A stretch of DNA of 64,000 bases from Acidihalobacter aeolianus (GCF_001753165.1 NZ_CP017448.1:1-64000); one strand, 5' to 3'. Positions 12,292 through 22,465 are shown, numbered from the stretch's first letter. Notes: generated by a model not told the origin, from the sequence alone. Numbers and translations: made by a program.

Positions 12292-13190
12292 GGTGGCGTA
12301 TGAAGAAATGGCGGCATGATTTGAGGATCGCGTGCCAATGCATCGGCAAGCGTGGGGTACTGCAAATGTAAGTGCAACGAGGACAGCAGTAGGCGGTTGC
12401 ACAGACGACGCGATTCGCTTAGGTAAATTCGACCCTCCGGTGAAGCCCTCTGGATGGCTTCACGCAGGCTTACGAAGAGGGGTGAAGAAAGTTGATATGC
12501 TTGTGCCAATTCCAGCAGGAATCGACTGGTGCTGCTGGGGTTGCCGTCCGCGACGTTGAACACGTGGTCTTCTCCTGGACGACGCAGAGCTTCGATGCAA
12601 ACGGAAACCAGATCATCGACGTGAATCCGGTTGCTCCAAGGCGCTTCAGCCAAGTCAACGATCGGCCTACCATGACGTAGACGCTGCAATGGCAAGCGAT
12701 CAGGCCCGTAAATCCCCCCGATGCGAAGTAGTATGAGACTGCAGTCGTGGCTTTTGCACCAGATCGACAGTTGCGCCTCGGCATCGACCCGACGCAGTGC
12801 GCGGTCACTGTCAGGACGTAGCGGCGCAGTTTCATCGATCCAGCGGCCGCCGCAATCCCCATACACCCCGCTCGTTCCTGCATAAACGATGTGGCGAGGC
12901 GGCTGGTGCTCCAGCATCGCAAGCGCGCGCGACAAGCGCGCATCGGTATTGCCATCCCGGGGCGGTGGAACGAGATAGAGCAAGCCATAATCTCGCCAAG
13001 GCGGCACTAGCTGCGGCGGATCCAGGGCATCGAGGTCAAGCGCAAAGGCCGGCAAACTTTCTGCGAGTAAAGCAGGCAATGTACCGTTCGGCCTAGCTGT
13101 CAGCGCGATGGAATCGGTATCCGTAAGCGAGAGCCGCCTTGCGACGCGCTTGCCCAGGTACCCGCCGCCGAGAATCAACGTATTGAGCAC
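12288..13190 (-). CDS. NAD-dependent epimerase/dehydratase (extended SDR)
   Basis: A Rossmann-fold protein beginning LNTLILGGGYLGKRVARRL, with the glycine-rich NAD(P) motif GGGYLG near the N-terminus. A YAGTSGVYGD segment holds the SDR-type Ser/Tyr region, although the usual YxxxK is not obvious. It resembles the YeeZ-like group of SDR proteins whose substrate is unknown. The start is uncertain: GTG at 13190 places the nucleotide-binding strand at the N-terminus, whereas ATG at 13220 would add ten non-conserved residues. It overlaps the downstream EamA gene by four bases and is divergent from the reductase gene at 13256. Confidence 0.8.
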   Translation of the reverse strand: MLNTLILGGGYLGKRVARRLSLTDTDSIALTARPNGTLPALLAESLPAFALDLDALDPPQLVPPWRDYGLLYLVPPPRDGNTDARLSRALAMLEHQPPRHIVYAGTSGVYGDCGGRWIDETAPLRPDSDRALRRVDAEAQLSIWCKSHDCSLILLRIGGIYGPDRLPLQRLRHGRPIVDLAEAPWSNRIHVDDLVSVCIEALRRPGEDHVFNVADGNPSSTSRFLLELAQAYQLSSPLFVSLREAIQRASPEGRIYLSESRRLCNRLLLSSLHLHLQYPTLADALARDPQIMPPFLHTPP

Positions 13191-13255
13191 GTGGTGATAT
13201 CCGCGGGAACAATGCCACATAATACAGCGCTTGATTAAAAGCGGATGGGCTAGAT

Positions 13256-14305
13256 ATGAGTTTCACCGTGACCCTGCGCCCAAGCGGGCACAGTTTCGAA
13301 GTAGACGATGACGAACGCATCCTGGAAGCGGCATTGCGCGAAGGTTTCGCCTTTCCGTATGGCTGTCGAAATGGCGCCTGCCGCAGTTGTATGGGGCGTC
13401 TGCTCACCGGCGAAGTGGATTACGGTCCGAAGAAACCGCCCGGCTTGAGCCAACACGATATCGACGCCGGCAAGGTGCTGTGCTGTCAAGCGGTGCCGCT
13501 GAGCGATTTGGAGTTGGAAGTGCGCGAGATCGGCGCGGCTCGCGACCTCGTGGTGAAAACCCTACCCGTTCGTGTCGTCGGATTGGACAGGCTCAATCAT
13601 GACGTGATGGAGATGCGCCTCAAGCTGCCGACCACCGAACAATTGCTGTTTCTGCCTGGTCAGTACATCGACATCCTGCTCAAGGACGGTCGTAGGCGCA
13701 GCTTTTCACTCGCCAACCCCCCGCACCGCAACGATTTTCTCGAATTACACATCCGCCATGTCCCTGGCGGTGCATTCACGACACAAGTGTTTGAGAATTT
13801 GGCGCCGAAGGCATTGTTACGTATAGAAGGCCCGTTGGGTGCGTTCTTTTTGCGGGAAGACAATGACCGTCCGATCATCCTGGTTGCCGGCGGAAGCGGC
13901 TTTGCACCCATCCAGGCTATCGTCGAGCATATGTTCGCAAATGCCGATAAGAGATCCGCTCATCTATTCTGGGGAGTGCGCACAGCGGCGGATTTATATC
14001 GGGACGATCAGGTGAAGGCTTGGTTGGAGTCGAATCCTTCGATGCGGTACACGCCTGTACTCTCGGCCTCAGGCCCGGAGGATACCCATTGGCAGGGTGA
14101 AACCGGGTGGGTGCACGATGCGGTACTGCGTGAGTATCCTGATCTCAGTGCATACGATGTGTATCTATGTGGACCACCGGCGATGATCCAAGCAGCCGAA
14201 GCAGCATTTGTCGCACACGGGCTACCAGTGCAAAACTTGTATTTCGACAGTTTTGAGTATGGCGCGGACACGCAGGAGGCGCTGGCCGGTAACGGTGGGG
14301 AGTAG
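13256..14305 (+). CDS. 2Fe-2S ferredoxin / FAD oxidoreductase (CDP-6-deoxy-delta-3,4-glucoseen reductase family)
   Basis: A fused electron-transfer protein of 349 residues. The N-terminal ferredoxin domain carries a plant-type cluster CRNGACRSC near residues 37-45 and a further Cys pair near 76. It is followed by an FAD-binding ferredoxin-reductase domain (RRRSFSLANPP near 145) and an NAD-binding domain (ILVAGGSGFAPIQAI near 210; YLCGPPAMI near 303). Databases usually name the family after the ascarylose enzyme, but homologues beside ubiD are widespread and more likely supply electrons to another reaction. Redox role: high confidence; substrate: unknown. Confidence 0.88.
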   Translation: MSFTVTLRPSGHSFEVDDDERILEAALREGFAFPYGCRNGACRSCMGRLLTGEVDYGPKKPPGLSQHDIDAGKVLCCQAVPLSDLELEVREIGAARDLVVKTLPVRVVGLDRLNHDVMEMRLKLPTTEQLLFLPGQYIDILLKDGRRRSFSLANPPHRNDFLELHIRHVPGGAFTTQVFENLAPKALLRIEGPLGAFFLREDNDRPIILVAGGSGFAPIQAIVEHMFANADKRSAHLFWGVRTAADLYRDDQVKAWLESNPSMRYTPVLSASGPEDTHWQGETGWVHDAVLREYPDLSAYDVYLCGPPAMIQAAEAAFVAHGLPVQNLYFDSFEYGADTQEALAGNGGE

Positions 14306-14327
14306 CCGACTCAGCCCGCAGCTTGGT

Positions 14328-15617
14328 CTAAACGGTGTAGATATCGTCGACATCACTGACTAGGCGCTCACTGATCTGCGGTCTGATGTAGCGATCACGT
14401 TCAAGCCGCTGTCCGATTCGTTCAACCTTGTGGTTGCCATGCACCATAAGGCTCAGACCCCGATGGTAACAGTCGCTGGCTGCTTCATGCTCACCCATGT
14501 GTACAAGCAATTCGCCAAGTTCGAGATAGCCCTCTCCGCTAGGGTGCTCGCCGAGGCTGGCTTCGTAATAGCTGCGGGATTTCCCCCAAAGCTGCGCCGA
14601 GCGGCTGATGCGGGCCAGACTCAACAGCAAGGCTGCATTGTGCGGGTTGGCACGTAGCCAGTTTTCTGCCTGGCGCAGCTGTGGGGCGGTATCGGGTAGA
14701 TCAAGCGCCCCATAACGTGCAGCAAGTTCATCGCTCCAGCTGCGATTGAGACTGCGAGATAGCAGCTTTTCGGCAAGCGCCGGTTCACCTCGGGCAATCA
14801 ACTGGTCGACGTAGATTCCAATCAATTCAGGGCGCTGACGGCTTTTGCGCGGCAGTGCTTCCCAAAAACCGGTCAGGTGAGCGAGGTCAGCGTTTTCGGT
14901 CTGGCGTGTAAAGAGCCCGCTAAGAACCTTGATCTCAAGGTCCTCGACGCGCTCAGGGCTCAACGCCGTGGTGCGGCGCAGTTTTGGCAGCAGCTTGGCC
15001 AGGGCCTCCCAATCGTTAAGCTGCAGGTAAAGGCGTCCAAGGAGCTTGGAGACATAGGCATGATCCGGAGCTACTTCGCGCAAATGGTTCAGTGTGGCCA
15101 GGGCTTGCTCCGTCTGACCATGCGCGAGTTGAAGCTCTGCCTGGGTGAGCTCCACGGCAATGTGAGCATTGGGATTGCTTTCAAGGGCCCGGCGCAGATA
15201 TTCGTCACGTCTGTCGTAGGCCTGCTGCATTTGTGCGCTTCTGGCAGCAGCAAGGAAGTTCAGTAGTGGTGTCTGGCTACCGCTTGCGCTGCGTAGCAGC
15301 AGCCGCTCTGAGGCATGCCAACGGCCCTCGGCAAGCTCGATCAATCCGCGAGTTAGCCCGCGGCGTGCGCGTTCGGCGCGGCGCAGGTGCAGGCGCGTGG
15401 AAAGGTCTCGGGGGGCGCGCCAGATGCGATTTAGCAGGCGAAGCACGGCATACAGTGCGGCAAACAACACTACCAGCACGACCACAAGATCGACCAGGGA
15501 AAGCTCGACGGACCAGTGACCCCAGGCAAGTACGGCATAGCCCGGGTCTTGCATCGCCCAATAGACGACGGCGCCGGTGGCCAGCATCGCGAGGAGCCCG
15601 AGGAAGAGAAATTTCAT
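14328..15617 (-). CDS. hemY: HemY-type TPR inner-membrane protein
   Basis: The 429-residue protein has two N-terminal transmembrane helices (residues about 2-25 and 40-63), then an Arg-rich stretch and a long helical tetratricopeptide-repeat domain. This is the proteobacterial HemY of the hemCDXY operon, not the protoporphyrinogen oxidase of the same name in Bacillus. Its exact role is unsettled; it is thought to organise late heme synthesis at the membrane. Its ATG overlaps the stop of hemX (TAATG), so the two are translationally coupled, and it is the last gene of the operon. Confidence 0.92.
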   Translation of the reverse strand: MKFLFLGLLAMLATGAVVYWAMQDPGYAVLAWGHWSVELSLVDLVVVLVVLFAALYAVLRLLNRIWRAPRDLSTRLHLRRAERARRGLTRGLIELAEGRWHASERLLLRSASGSQTPLLNFLAAARSAQMQQAYDRRDEYLRRALESNPNAHIAVELTQAELQLAHGQTEQALATLNHLREVAPDHAYVSKLLGRLYLQLNDWEALAKLLPKLRRTTALSPERVEDLEIKVLSGLFTRQTENADLAHLTGFWEALPRKSRQRPELIGIYVDQLIARGEPALAEKLLSRSLNRSWSDELAARYGALDLPDTAPQLRQAENWLRANPHNAALLLSLARISRSAQLWGKSRSYYEASLGEHPSGEGYLELGELLVHMGEHEAASDCYHRGLSLMVHGNHKVERIGQRLERDRYIRPQISERLVSDVDDIYTV

Positions 15618-16753
15618 TAGCCGTGCGCCTCGGTGTTTTTCGGTGCGGCAAGCTTCTGCAGCCGAGCCAGTGCGGCCCCGATCTTCGGCAGCGAAGGCGC
15701 GATGTCTATCGCTTCGAGCTTATTCAGGGTCTGCGCGATGCCGGCACGCAAAGCCGGATCGCCCGAGGTTTGTTTGAGCGTGTTCAAAACGTCGCCGATG
15801 GCCTGATGGTAGGTCGTGTTGTCCCCGGCCAGGACAGCTGCACGGGCGTTTTCCAGATAAAGGTATAGCGATTGGGCTGCTTGTCCCTGGCTGGTGACCA
15901 CCGCAAGGTCGTTGATCCGCTGTGGGTAATGTCGGATGCTGACATGATCTGAGATGCTATCCCAGACGGTCGCAAGGAAACCACGCAAACCGCCTGTTCC
16001 GCCAGACTTCTGCGTAGCCGTTTCAGGTGCAGACTGTCCGCTATGATCGAGCAACGCCGCACCCAGCGGTGTCGGCAGCAGGATCTGACTCATGACCTGA
16101 TCGAGACGCAGCAAGATGCCAACCTTGTCCGGCCCCTGGTAGTCACGAAGCGCTTGTATTTCGGCTGCGAGATCCCGGCGTACCGGCAACATCTCTGGGT
16201 CACCCAGACGCGCAAGTCGTTCATCCGCCTGCGAGAGGGCGTCTGCTGCACCCTGAGGGTCGCGCAGCAGATCAAGCCGATATCGGGCGATGCGCATCAG
16301 GTATTCGGCCTCTGCCAGCGTCCAGCCGCGTTGGTCACGCTGATTGAGAATCTGGCTCTGACGCAGCGCCTTGCCAAATGCGTTCAATGCCTGCGCCTGC
16401 GCCTGTTGCTGCGCCTCAAGCTGGTCGGTCTTGTCGGCGTAGGCAGCAAGATGGTCGCGCGAGGCCTTGTCGGAGAGTGCCTGTTTCAGGGTCTGGATTT
16501 GAGCGGCCTGCATCGCCAGGGTGTTGTGCATCTGCTGCCAGGCCCAGTAACCGACGCCAAACCCAGCGCATCCTAAGAGGATGGCAATAACCGCCAGCAG
16601 CAGGCCGATGGTCGCGGCCCAAGCCGCACGCCCTGATTTCTGCGGCTGTGGTGACGCTGGCGCATTCTCCTGTGAAACGGCTTCTGTTACCTCCGTCTCG
16701 GGGGGGGCGGTGGCTTCTTCCGGTTTTTCGGCTGTGGGTTCGGTCGTGCTCAT
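15617..16753 (-). CDS. hemX: HemX (uroporphyrinogen-III C-methyltransferase-like) membrane protein
   Basis: The 378-residue protein has a Glu/Pro/Thr-rich N-terminus, one transmembrane helix (about residues 46-73), and then a long Gln/Ala-rich coiled coil (LEAQQQAQAQALN) and a helical periplasmic domain. This matches HemX of hemCDXY operons. It carries the methyltransferase name in databases but lacks a SAM-binding fold, so an enzymatic role is unlikely. It overlaps hemD by four bases (ATGA) and hemY by one, showing tight coupling. Confidence 0.92.
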   Translation of the reverse strand: MSTTEPTAEKPEEATAPPETEVTEAVSQENAPASPQPQKSGRAAWAATIGLLLAVIAILLGCAGFGVGYWAWQQMHNTLAMQAAQIQTLKQALSDKASRDHLAAYADKTDQLEAQQQAQAQALNAFGKALRQSQILNQRDQRGWTLAEAEYLMRIARYRLDLLRDPQGAADALSQADERLARLGDPEMLPVRRDLAAEIQALRDYQGPDKVGILLRLDQVMSQILLPTPLGAALLDHSGQSAPETATQKSGGTGGLRGFLATVWDSISDHVSIRHYPQRINDLAVVTSQGQAAQSLYLYLENARAAVLAGDNTTYHQAIGDVLNTLKQTSGDPALRAGIAQTLNKLEAIDIAPSLPKIGAALARLQKLAAPKNTEAHG

Positions 16754-17556
16754 GTGGCATCCCGTTGTCCGGCCCAGGCGGCCAAAGTGTCATACATGGC
16801 TTCGTCGCTGGGATCGTCCGCAACGATAATAGGCAACTGGTGGCCCAACTCACGTGCAGTCGCGGCAATGCGTTCGCTACCCACGATCAATGGTGTCTTG
16901 CGAAGCCACATCTGACCCAATTTGCCGACCATATCAAGCAGGTTATGCAGCCCTTCGGTGCTGGTGATCATGATTACGCCGACTTCTCCGCGGGACCAGT
17001 GGTATAGCAGCGCGCCGCTGTCGGAAGAGGGTTTGCCGCGGCGGTAGGCATTGGCGTAGACGACCTTTGCCCCCCGTTCGCGTAGAGTGTCGCCAAGCAC
17101 TTCGCGACCACCGTCTCCGCGGAAGATGACCACCTTGCGACCACGCATGTCCCGCATAGATTCGACCTCGAGCAGGGCTTCGCTGTCGAAACGGCGTCCG
17201 GGGCGGATCGCCACGGAGAGGCCATACTGCTCGATTGCACGCGCCGACTTCGCGCCGATGGCGGCAATTTCAACGGAATCGGGCCAGGACCGTCGCGCCT
17301 TGACCAGATTCAGCACCTTGTGAACCGCGTTTGGGCTGATGAAGATGGCGAGGTCGAATTCGTCAAGCCGGTCGATCAGTTCGAGCAGTGGTGAACGGTC
17401 CACCGGATCGAGGATCTCTAGGACGGGATAGCGGATCGCCCGCCCGCCCGCTGCCTCAATACGTGCGCACAACTCGTCGGCCTGATGTGATGGGCGCGTG
17501 ATGACGACGCCGAGCCCGGAGAGTGGTACGGGCGATATGCGGTCAGGCATGCTCAT
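16750..17556 (-). CDS. hemD: Uroporphyrinogen-III synthase
   Basis: HemD cyclises hydroxymethylbilane to uroporphyrinogen III with inversion of ring D. The 268-residue product shows GVVITRPSHQADELC near the N-terminus and a later ITSTEGLHNLLDMVG region, both typical of this weakly conserved family. ATG 17556 (MSMPDRIS) was chosen, with ATG 17550 two codons later as an alternative; longer readings run back into hemC in another frame without family similarity. The gap to the hemC stop is 16 bases. Confidence 0.92.
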   Translation of the reverse strand: MSMPDRISPVPLSGLGVVITRPSHQADELCARIEAAGGRAIRYPVLEILDPVDRSPLLELIDRLDEFDLAIFISPNAVHKVLNLVKARRSWPDSVEIAAIGAKSARAIEQYGLSVAIRPGRRFDSEALLEVESMRDMRGRKVVIFRGDGGREVLGDTLRERGAKVVYANAYRRGKPSSDSGALLYHWSRGEVGVIMITSTEGLHNLLDMVGKLGQMWLRKTPLIVGSERIAATARELGHQLPIIVADDPSDEAMYDTLAAWAGQRDAT

Positions 17557-17572
17557 GGATGGCCGCCCGGAC

Positions 17573-18517
17573 CTAGCGCGCCGGCGCCTGCTGCTCGATG
17601 CCGAGGGCGGCGAGAATCTCGCCGGCGCCTTGCGCGAGCAGGTTTTCGGCGATGGCAGTGCCCAGTGCCTCAGGCATGTCGAGCGGTCCGTCTGCCTCGG
17701 CGCGGTGGATGCGGGTGCCGTCGGGCGTGCCGACCAGTCCGCGCATCCGCAGGCGCCCACCCTCTAGCGTGGCGTATCCAGCAATCGGCACCTGACAGCC
17801 GCCGTTGAGGCGCGCGTTCAGTGCACGCTCGGCCCGCACGCAGCAGTGCGTATCCGCATCGTCGAGCGGCGCGACGAGATTCATCACCCGGCTGTCGTCA
17901 AGCCGGGTTTCGATGCCGAGAGCGCCCTGTCCGATGGCGGGCAGCGAATCGCCCGCATCGAGCACGCTTCGAATCCGCTCGGACAGCCCGAGCCTGCGCA
18001 AGCCCGAGGCGGCGAGGATGATCGCATCGAATTCGCCGGCGTCCAGTTTGGCCAGGCGGGTGTTGACGTTGCCGCGCAACGGACTGACCTTGAAGCGAGG
18101 GAATCGTGACATGATCTGTGCCTGCCGTCGCAGGCTTGCGCTGCCCACATGGGCGTCGACAGGCATATCCGCAGGTGTGTCGTAGCGGTTTGAGACGAAC
18201 GCATCGAAAGGACTGTCGCGTTCCAGCACGACCGGCAGACCCAGGCCGGGTGGAAACTCGACCGGTACATCCTTCATCGAATGCACGGCGATATCGGCCT
18301 CGCCGCTCAGCAAGGCTTGTTCCAGCTCCTTGACGAACAGACCCTTGCCGCCGATTTTCGCAAGCGGGCTGTCGAGAATCTGGTCGCCGCGAGTGCTCAT
18401 CCGCACGAGTTCAATTTCAAGCTGCGGGTGCAGCGCCTTCAGGCGCCCTGCGACTTCTTCGGCCTGCCACACGGCGAGCGGGCTCTTGCGGGTGGCTATC
18501 CTGAGGCGTTGGGTCAT
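17573..18517 (-). CDS. hemC: Porphobilinogen deaminase (hydroxymethylbilane synthase)
   Basis: HemC joins four porphobilinogens into hydroxymethylbilane on a dipyrromethane cofactor. The start at 18517 gives [18 protein letters not shown], the canonical N-terminus; the product is 314 residues. Motifs include [29 protein letters not shown], and the cofactor-attachment cysteine in [13 protein letters not shown] near residue 240. It is the first gene of the hemCDXY operon. A possible extended -10 (TATACT on the minus strand, 18554-18549) lies just upstream of the gene. Confidence 0.97.
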   Translation of the reverse strand: MTQRLRIATRKSPLAVWQAEEVAGRLKALHPQLEIELVRMSTRGDQILDSPLAKIGGKGLFVKELEQALLSGEADIAVHSMKDVPVEFPPGLGLPVVLERDSPFDAFVSNRYDTPADMPVDAHVGSASLRRQAQIMSRFPRFKVSPLRGNVNTRLAKLDAGEFDAIILAASGLRRLGLSERIRSVLDAGDSLPAIGQGALGIETRLDDSRVMNLVAPLDDADTHCCVRAERALNARLNGGCQVPIAGYATLEGGRLRMRGLVGTPDGTRIHRAEADGPLDMPEALGTAIAENLLAQGAGEILAALGIEQQAPAR

Positions 18518-18599
18518 ATCCACTCGAGTTGCTTTAAACCAGCATAAGAGTATATAGGATTCAATAAGTGCATTGGGCCGCACGGCGGCGGGGGGAGGC

Positions 18600-19124
18600 G
18601 TGAGCTTACGTGGGTACCGGTATTGGCTGGCCGTAGTCGCTGCGCTCTCGCTGCTGGCCGGTTCGGCACATGCAGGCGGTTTGCCCGAGGCGCACGACCT
18701 CGCCGCGGTCGCGGCCAGCGCGGGCTCGCGCCCCATACTCATCGAAATCGCCCAGGACGGCTGTCCCTATTGCGAGGCCGTGCGCGAGGATTTTCTCGAA
18801 CCTATGATCATCAGCGGCGACTATCGCGAGCGCGTCGTCATGCTGCAATTGCACAAGGACTCGCCGCTGAAGATACGCGATTTCGACGGGCGCTGGATCG
18901 AACCGGCCCGGTTCGCTGCGCGTTACCATGTCGCGCTGACGCCCACGATCGTACTGCTGGCTCCGGACGGTACCCTGCTGACACCGCCGCTGGTCGGTCT
19001 GACGTCGCCGGATTTCTATGGCGCCTTTCTTGACGAAGCGATAGACCGGGCCGGAGAACGCCTGCGCACCCGGCTTACAGATGCTGCACCGCGTCACGCA
19101 CTTCGGCCGCGTGTCGGCGGCTGA
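18600..19124 (+). CDS. Exported thioredoxin-fold protein (SoxW/DsbE-like)
   Basis: The sequence has a signal peptide ([23 protein letters not shown]) and a thioredoxin-type active site [12 protein letters not shown] around residue 55, followed by the fold's cis-proline segment [13 protein letters not shown]. It should act as a periplasmic thiol-disulfide protein; SoxW-like proteins in sulfur oxidisers are similar. The start is uncertain. GTG 18600 fits the signal peptide, though the purine run GGGGGGAGG at 18590-18598 is very close to it; TTG 18573 would add nine residues. Its 3' end overlaps the convergent algR gene by 50 bases. Confidence 0.8.
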   Translation: MSLRGYRYWLAVVAALSLLAGSAHAGGLPEAHDLAAVAASAGSRPILIEIAQDGCPYCEAVREDFLEPMIISGDYRERVVMLQLHKDSPLKIRDFDGRWIEPARFAARYHVALTPTIVLLAPDGTLLTPPLVGLTSPDFYGAFLDEAIDRAGERLRTRLTDAAPRHALRPRVGG

Positions 19125-19815
19125 CTTCGAGGCGGTCGCCGATACCCTTGAAGTAAACGATCAAACGTCCCCGCGCGTCGCGTTCGAGCCCGGCAACATG
19201 CGCGCGCGCCACCAGTGCGTTGCGGTGGATGCGCAGAAAGCGTGCGGCGAACTCCTCCTCCAGAGTCTTCAGCGATTCCTCGATCAAAATCTCGCCGCGC
19301 GGATGGCGAACCGTGACGTACTTGTGATCGGCCTGCAGGTAGTACACATCCTCGATAGGTACCAGTTCGATGCGGCCACGCGAGCGGGCACACAAATGGC
19401 TGCGGCCCTCGGGTTCAACCTGCTCCGCGGCCTGTTGTGCGCTGGCCAGCTGTGGACGGGTCAATCGGCCAACGCGTGCCAGTGCTTCCTGCAGCCGTTC
19501 CCGGCGTATCGGTTTGAGCAGATAGTCCGCCGCCTGAGCTTCAAACGCGGACAGTGCGTGCTGGTCGTAAGCGGTGGTGAAAATGACCGCCGGAGCGTCA
19601 TGTAGTTCTGCCAACCGGCGTGCGGCCGTCATGCCATCGATGCCTGGCATGCGGATATCCATCAAAACGATATCGGGGTGGCTGCTAGCAGCGACTCTTA
19701 ACGCCTCTTCGCCGTTGGACGCCTCGCCGCAGACGACGTAGTCGCCGCAATCAAGCAGCAATGCCTTGAGCCGCTCGCGCGCCAGGGGTTCGTCATCCAC
19801 GATCATGACGCGCAT
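19075..19815 (-). CDS. algR: LytTR-family response regulator (AlgR-type)
   Basis: A 246-residue two-component regulator. The N-terminal receiver domain starts MRVMIVDDEPLARERL, with acidic pocket DDE and the phosphoacceptor aspartate in DIVLMDIRMPG near residue 54. The C-terminal LytTR DNA-binding domain includes SHLCARSRGRIELVPIEDV and IHRNALVAR. ATG 19815 is preceded by GGGAGA. It lies directly after, and overlaps by 23 bases, the membrane sensor gene algZ; AlgZ/AlgR in Pseudomonas controls alginate and twitching genes, but targets here are unknown. Confidence 0.9.
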   Translation of the reverse strand: MRVMIVDDEPLARERLKALLLDCGDYVVCGEASNGEEALRVAASSHPDIVLMDIRMPGIDGMTAARRLAELHDAPAVIFTTAYDQHALSAFEAQAADYLLKPIRRERLQEALARVGRLTRPQLASAQQAAEQVEPEGRSHLCARSRGRIELVPIEDVYYLQADHKYVTVRHPRGEILIEESLKTLEEEFAARFLRIHRNALVARAHVAGLERDARGRLIVYFKGIGDRLEVSRRHAAEVRDAVQHL

Positions 19816-20860
19816 AGTTGTCTCCCATCGGCAAGGTGAGTTGTACAAGGTAGCGGCCGTCGTCTACGCGGGTTTCCAATCGGGCTTCGCCCCTATAGGC
19901 CAGCGCAAGCCTTTCCTTGAGATTGCTGACGGCGATGCCGTTGCCGCGATGCTGTGCGGTGCTATCGCTCGGTAACGGGTTGTCGATGCTGATATGCAGC
20001 GAGGTGTTGGAGCGATGCGCACCGATGCGAATCGCTCCACCCTCCGGACGCGGCTGAATGCCATGGTAGACGGCATTTTCCACCAGCGGTTGTAGACTCA
20101 GTGCGGGTAGCCGTACATCGCCCAAATCGGATTCGACATCCCACTCGACCTGCAGCCGATCGCCCAGCCGCAGACTCTCGAGCGCCAGATAGTGTCGGCT
20201 GAGTTCGAATTCCTCGCTCAGCGTGGACCAATCCTTTTCCTCCAGCGCGGAACGGAAGACCTCTGCAAGATCGAGCACTGCTGTCTCTGCGACGGTGGGA
20301 CGGCTGCGGATCAGGGCCGCGATGCTGTTCATGCTGTTGAACAGGAAGTGCGGGCGAATTCTTGCCTGCAATGCGGCGAGCCGAGCACCCGTACGGGCCT
20401 CGATGTTCCGCTTCCACTCATGTTGCATGTACATGTAGCGTAGACCCACGGCGGCGACGATGGCGCAGATCAAGGCGTTTCTCAGCACAAATTGTGCATC
20501 GAGCGAGGTGTCGCCGGTTGTCGAGGGCATCACGCGATTTGCAAGCCATACGGTCAGCGCGGACACCGTCAGAGTGATCAGCAGCACGATGGCATAGGCG
20601 ATAGCGGCTGCTGCTGCCGGTGCGAGGCGGTTCAGCCATGCCCCCAGACGGCAAAGCAAGGCGACCCAGCCCAAGGCGATCCATTGTACGAACAGCGAAA
20701 TCAGCGCCAGGCTGCGCCAGAAATGCTCCGATGTGCCGCTGTGCGCCAGGGTCAGTACAACAGCAAGTAGTTCGGCAATGAGGATGACGAGCAACAGCGT
20801 GCTGTCCCTGCAGAAATCCGGGAGAAAAAAATGGTTCGAAAAGCTCCCCTCGTCTCGCAT
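19793..20860 (-). CDS. algZ: LytS/AlgZ-type membrane sensor histidine kinase
   Basis: The 355-residue protein starts with the characteristic FFLPDFC segment, then has several transmembrane helices (about residues 20-40, 47-70, 80-105 and 120-150). A His-kinase dimerisation motif ARIRPHFLFNSMNSI follows near residue 190 and a divergent GHKL ATPase region with LVENAVYHGIQ near 255. It pairs with algR, which it overlaps. The gene is divergent from argH, with about 94 bases between the start codons for both promoters. Confidence 0.88.
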   Translation of the reverse strand: MRDEGSFSNHFFLPDFCRDSTLLLVILIAELLAVVLTLAHSGTSEHFWRSLALISLFVQWIALGWVALLCRLGAWLNRLAPAAAAAIAYAIVLLITLTVSALTVWLANRVMPSTTGDTSLDAQFVLRNALICAIVAAVGLRYMYMQHEWKRNIEARTGARLAALQARIRPHFLFNSMNSIAALIRSRPTVAETAVLDLAEVFRSALEEKDWSTLSEEFELSRHYLALESLRLGDRLQVEWDVESDLGDVRLPALSLQPLVENAVYHGIQPRPEGGAIRIGAHRSNTSLHISIDNPLPSDSTAQHRGNGIAVSNLKERLALAYRGEARLETRVDDGRYLVQLTLPMGDNYARHDRG

Positions 20861-20954
20861 GCGCCTGTCGTTTATCGAATTTTTCGTCTGATACTCGGCG
20901 AGTTCGACGGCAAACGCAAGTTGCGTATACTCGCTGACCTACAGGAGGTGAAAG

Positions 20955-22349
20955 ATGAGCGATCAGCGTGTCGACAAACTTTGGGGCGGGCGTTTCAGCG
21001 AATCCACGGACGCCTTCGTTGAGGCCTTCACCGCCTCGGTGGACTTCGACCGCCGGCTCTACCGGCACGACATCGAGGGCTCCAAGGCGCATGCGCGCAT
21101 GCTTGCCCACGTCGGCGTGCTCGGCGACCGCGAATGCGACGACATCGTCGCCGGGCTGGACGAGATCCTCGGCGAGATCGAGCGCGGCGAATTCGAGTGG
21201 TCCGTGGGGCTCGAGGACGTGCACATGAACATCGAGGCGCGGCTGACCGCGCGCATCGGCGCCGCGGGCAAGAAGCTGCACACCGGGCGCTCGCGCAACG
21301 ACCAGGTCGCCACCGACATCCGTCTGTGGCTGCGCGAGGAAATCGACCACATCCTCGCGGAACTCAAGCGCGCGCGCCGCGGCCTGCTCGATCTCGCCGA
21401 GCGCGAGGCCGACACCATCATGCCCGGTTTCACCCACCTGCAGGTCGCCATGCCCGTCACCTTCGGCCACCACCTGCTCGCCTGGTACGAAATGCTCGCC
21501 CGCGACAGCGCGCGTCTGCGCGATGCGCGTCGCCGGGTCAACGTCATGCCGCTCGGCGCCGCCGCGCTTGCCGGCACCACCTACCCCATCGACCGCGCCT
21601 ACGCGGCCAGCCTGCTCGGCTTCGAGGGCGTCGCGGCGAACTCGCTCGACGCCGTGTCCGATCGCGACTTCGCGATCGAGACCTGCGCCGCCGCCGCGCT
21701 CATCATGACCCACCTCTCGCGCATGTCCGAGGAAATGATCCTGTGGGCTTCGGCGCAGTTCGGCTTCGTCGACCTGCCCGACCGCTTCTGCACCGGCTCG
21801 TCGATCATGCCGCAGAAAAAGAATCCGGACGTACCCGAGCTACTGCGTGGCAAGGCCGGCCGCGTCAACGGCGATCTGATCAGCCTGCTGACCCTGATGA
21901 AAGGCCAGCCGCTCGCCTACAACAAGGACAATCAGGAAGACAAGGAACCCCTGTTCGATGCGGTCGATACTGTGCGCGGCAGCCTGCGCATGTTCGCCGA
22001 CATGGTCCCGGCCATCGAGCCGCGCCGCGAGCGCATGCGCGCCGCCGCCATGCAGGGCTATGCCACCGCCACGGACCTGGCCGACTATCTGGTGCGCAAG
22101 GGCGTGCCCTTCCGCGATGCCCACGAAGTCGTCGGCAAGGCCGTGCGCCACGGCATCGAGCGCGACCTCGATCTCAGCGAACTGCCGCTCGACGAGCTGC
22201 AGGCCTTCAGCGACCAGATCGGCCCGGACGTCTTCGACGTGTTGACTCTGGAAGGCTCCGTCGCGGCCCGCGGCCACTACGGCGGCACCGCGCCCAACGC
22301 AGTGTGGGCGAGGATCAAGGAAGCGCGTACGACGCTGGATAATGAGTGA
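20955..22349 (+). CDS. argH: Argininosuccinate lyase
   Basis: ArgH cleaves argininosuccinate to arginine and fumarate, the last step of arginine synthesis. The 464-residue product starts [16 protein letters not shown] and contains the fumarase/aspartase superfamily signature [12 protein letters not shown] near residue 285, with [13 protein letters not shown] near 110. A strong ribosome binding site AGGAGGTGAAAG precedes ATG 20955. Gene order beside an AlgZ/AlgR pair is also seen in pseudomonads. Confidence 0.98.
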   Translation: MSDQRVDKLWGGRFSESTDAFVEAFTASVDFDRRLYRHDIEGSKAHARMLAHVGVLGDRECDDIVAGLDEILGEIERGEFEWSVGLEDVHMNIEARLTARIGAAGKKLHTGRSRNDQVATDIRLWLREEIDHILAELKRARRGLLDLAEREADTIMPGFTHLQVAMPVTFGHHLLAWYEMLARDSARLRDARRRVNVMPLGAAALAGTTYPIDRAYAASLLGFEGVAANSLDAVSDRDFAIETCAAAALIMTHLSRMSEEMILWASAQFGFVDLPDRFCTGSSIMPQKKNPDVPELLRGKAGRVNGDLISLLTLMKGQPLAYNKDNQEDKEPLFDAVDTVRGSLRMFADMVPAIEPRRERMRAAAMQGYATATDLADYLVRKGVPFRDAHEVVGKAVRHGIERDLDLSELPLDELQAFSDQIGPDVFDVLTLEGSVAARGHYGGTAPNAVWARIKEARTTLDNE

Positions 22350-22465
22350 CCAGGGACTGGCGAGCGAACTCACGAAGCCCAACCGGGGTCATAACTTGTT
22401 CAGGAAGCCTGCTCATACGGAGAGTCCTGAACCCTAAACTCGAGGAAATCCAAGGGAGTGAGACC

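Noticed and set aside
20418-21713. A 431-residue minus-strand frame antisense to argH
   Set aside because: It mirrors argH codons and has no recognisable motifs; argH is a clear full-length gene.
22400-22460. Possible ECF-type promoter before the Cys-rich peptide (TAACTT...CTCATAC)
   Set aside because: Spacing and elements are only loosely similar to ECF promoters; not enough to call.
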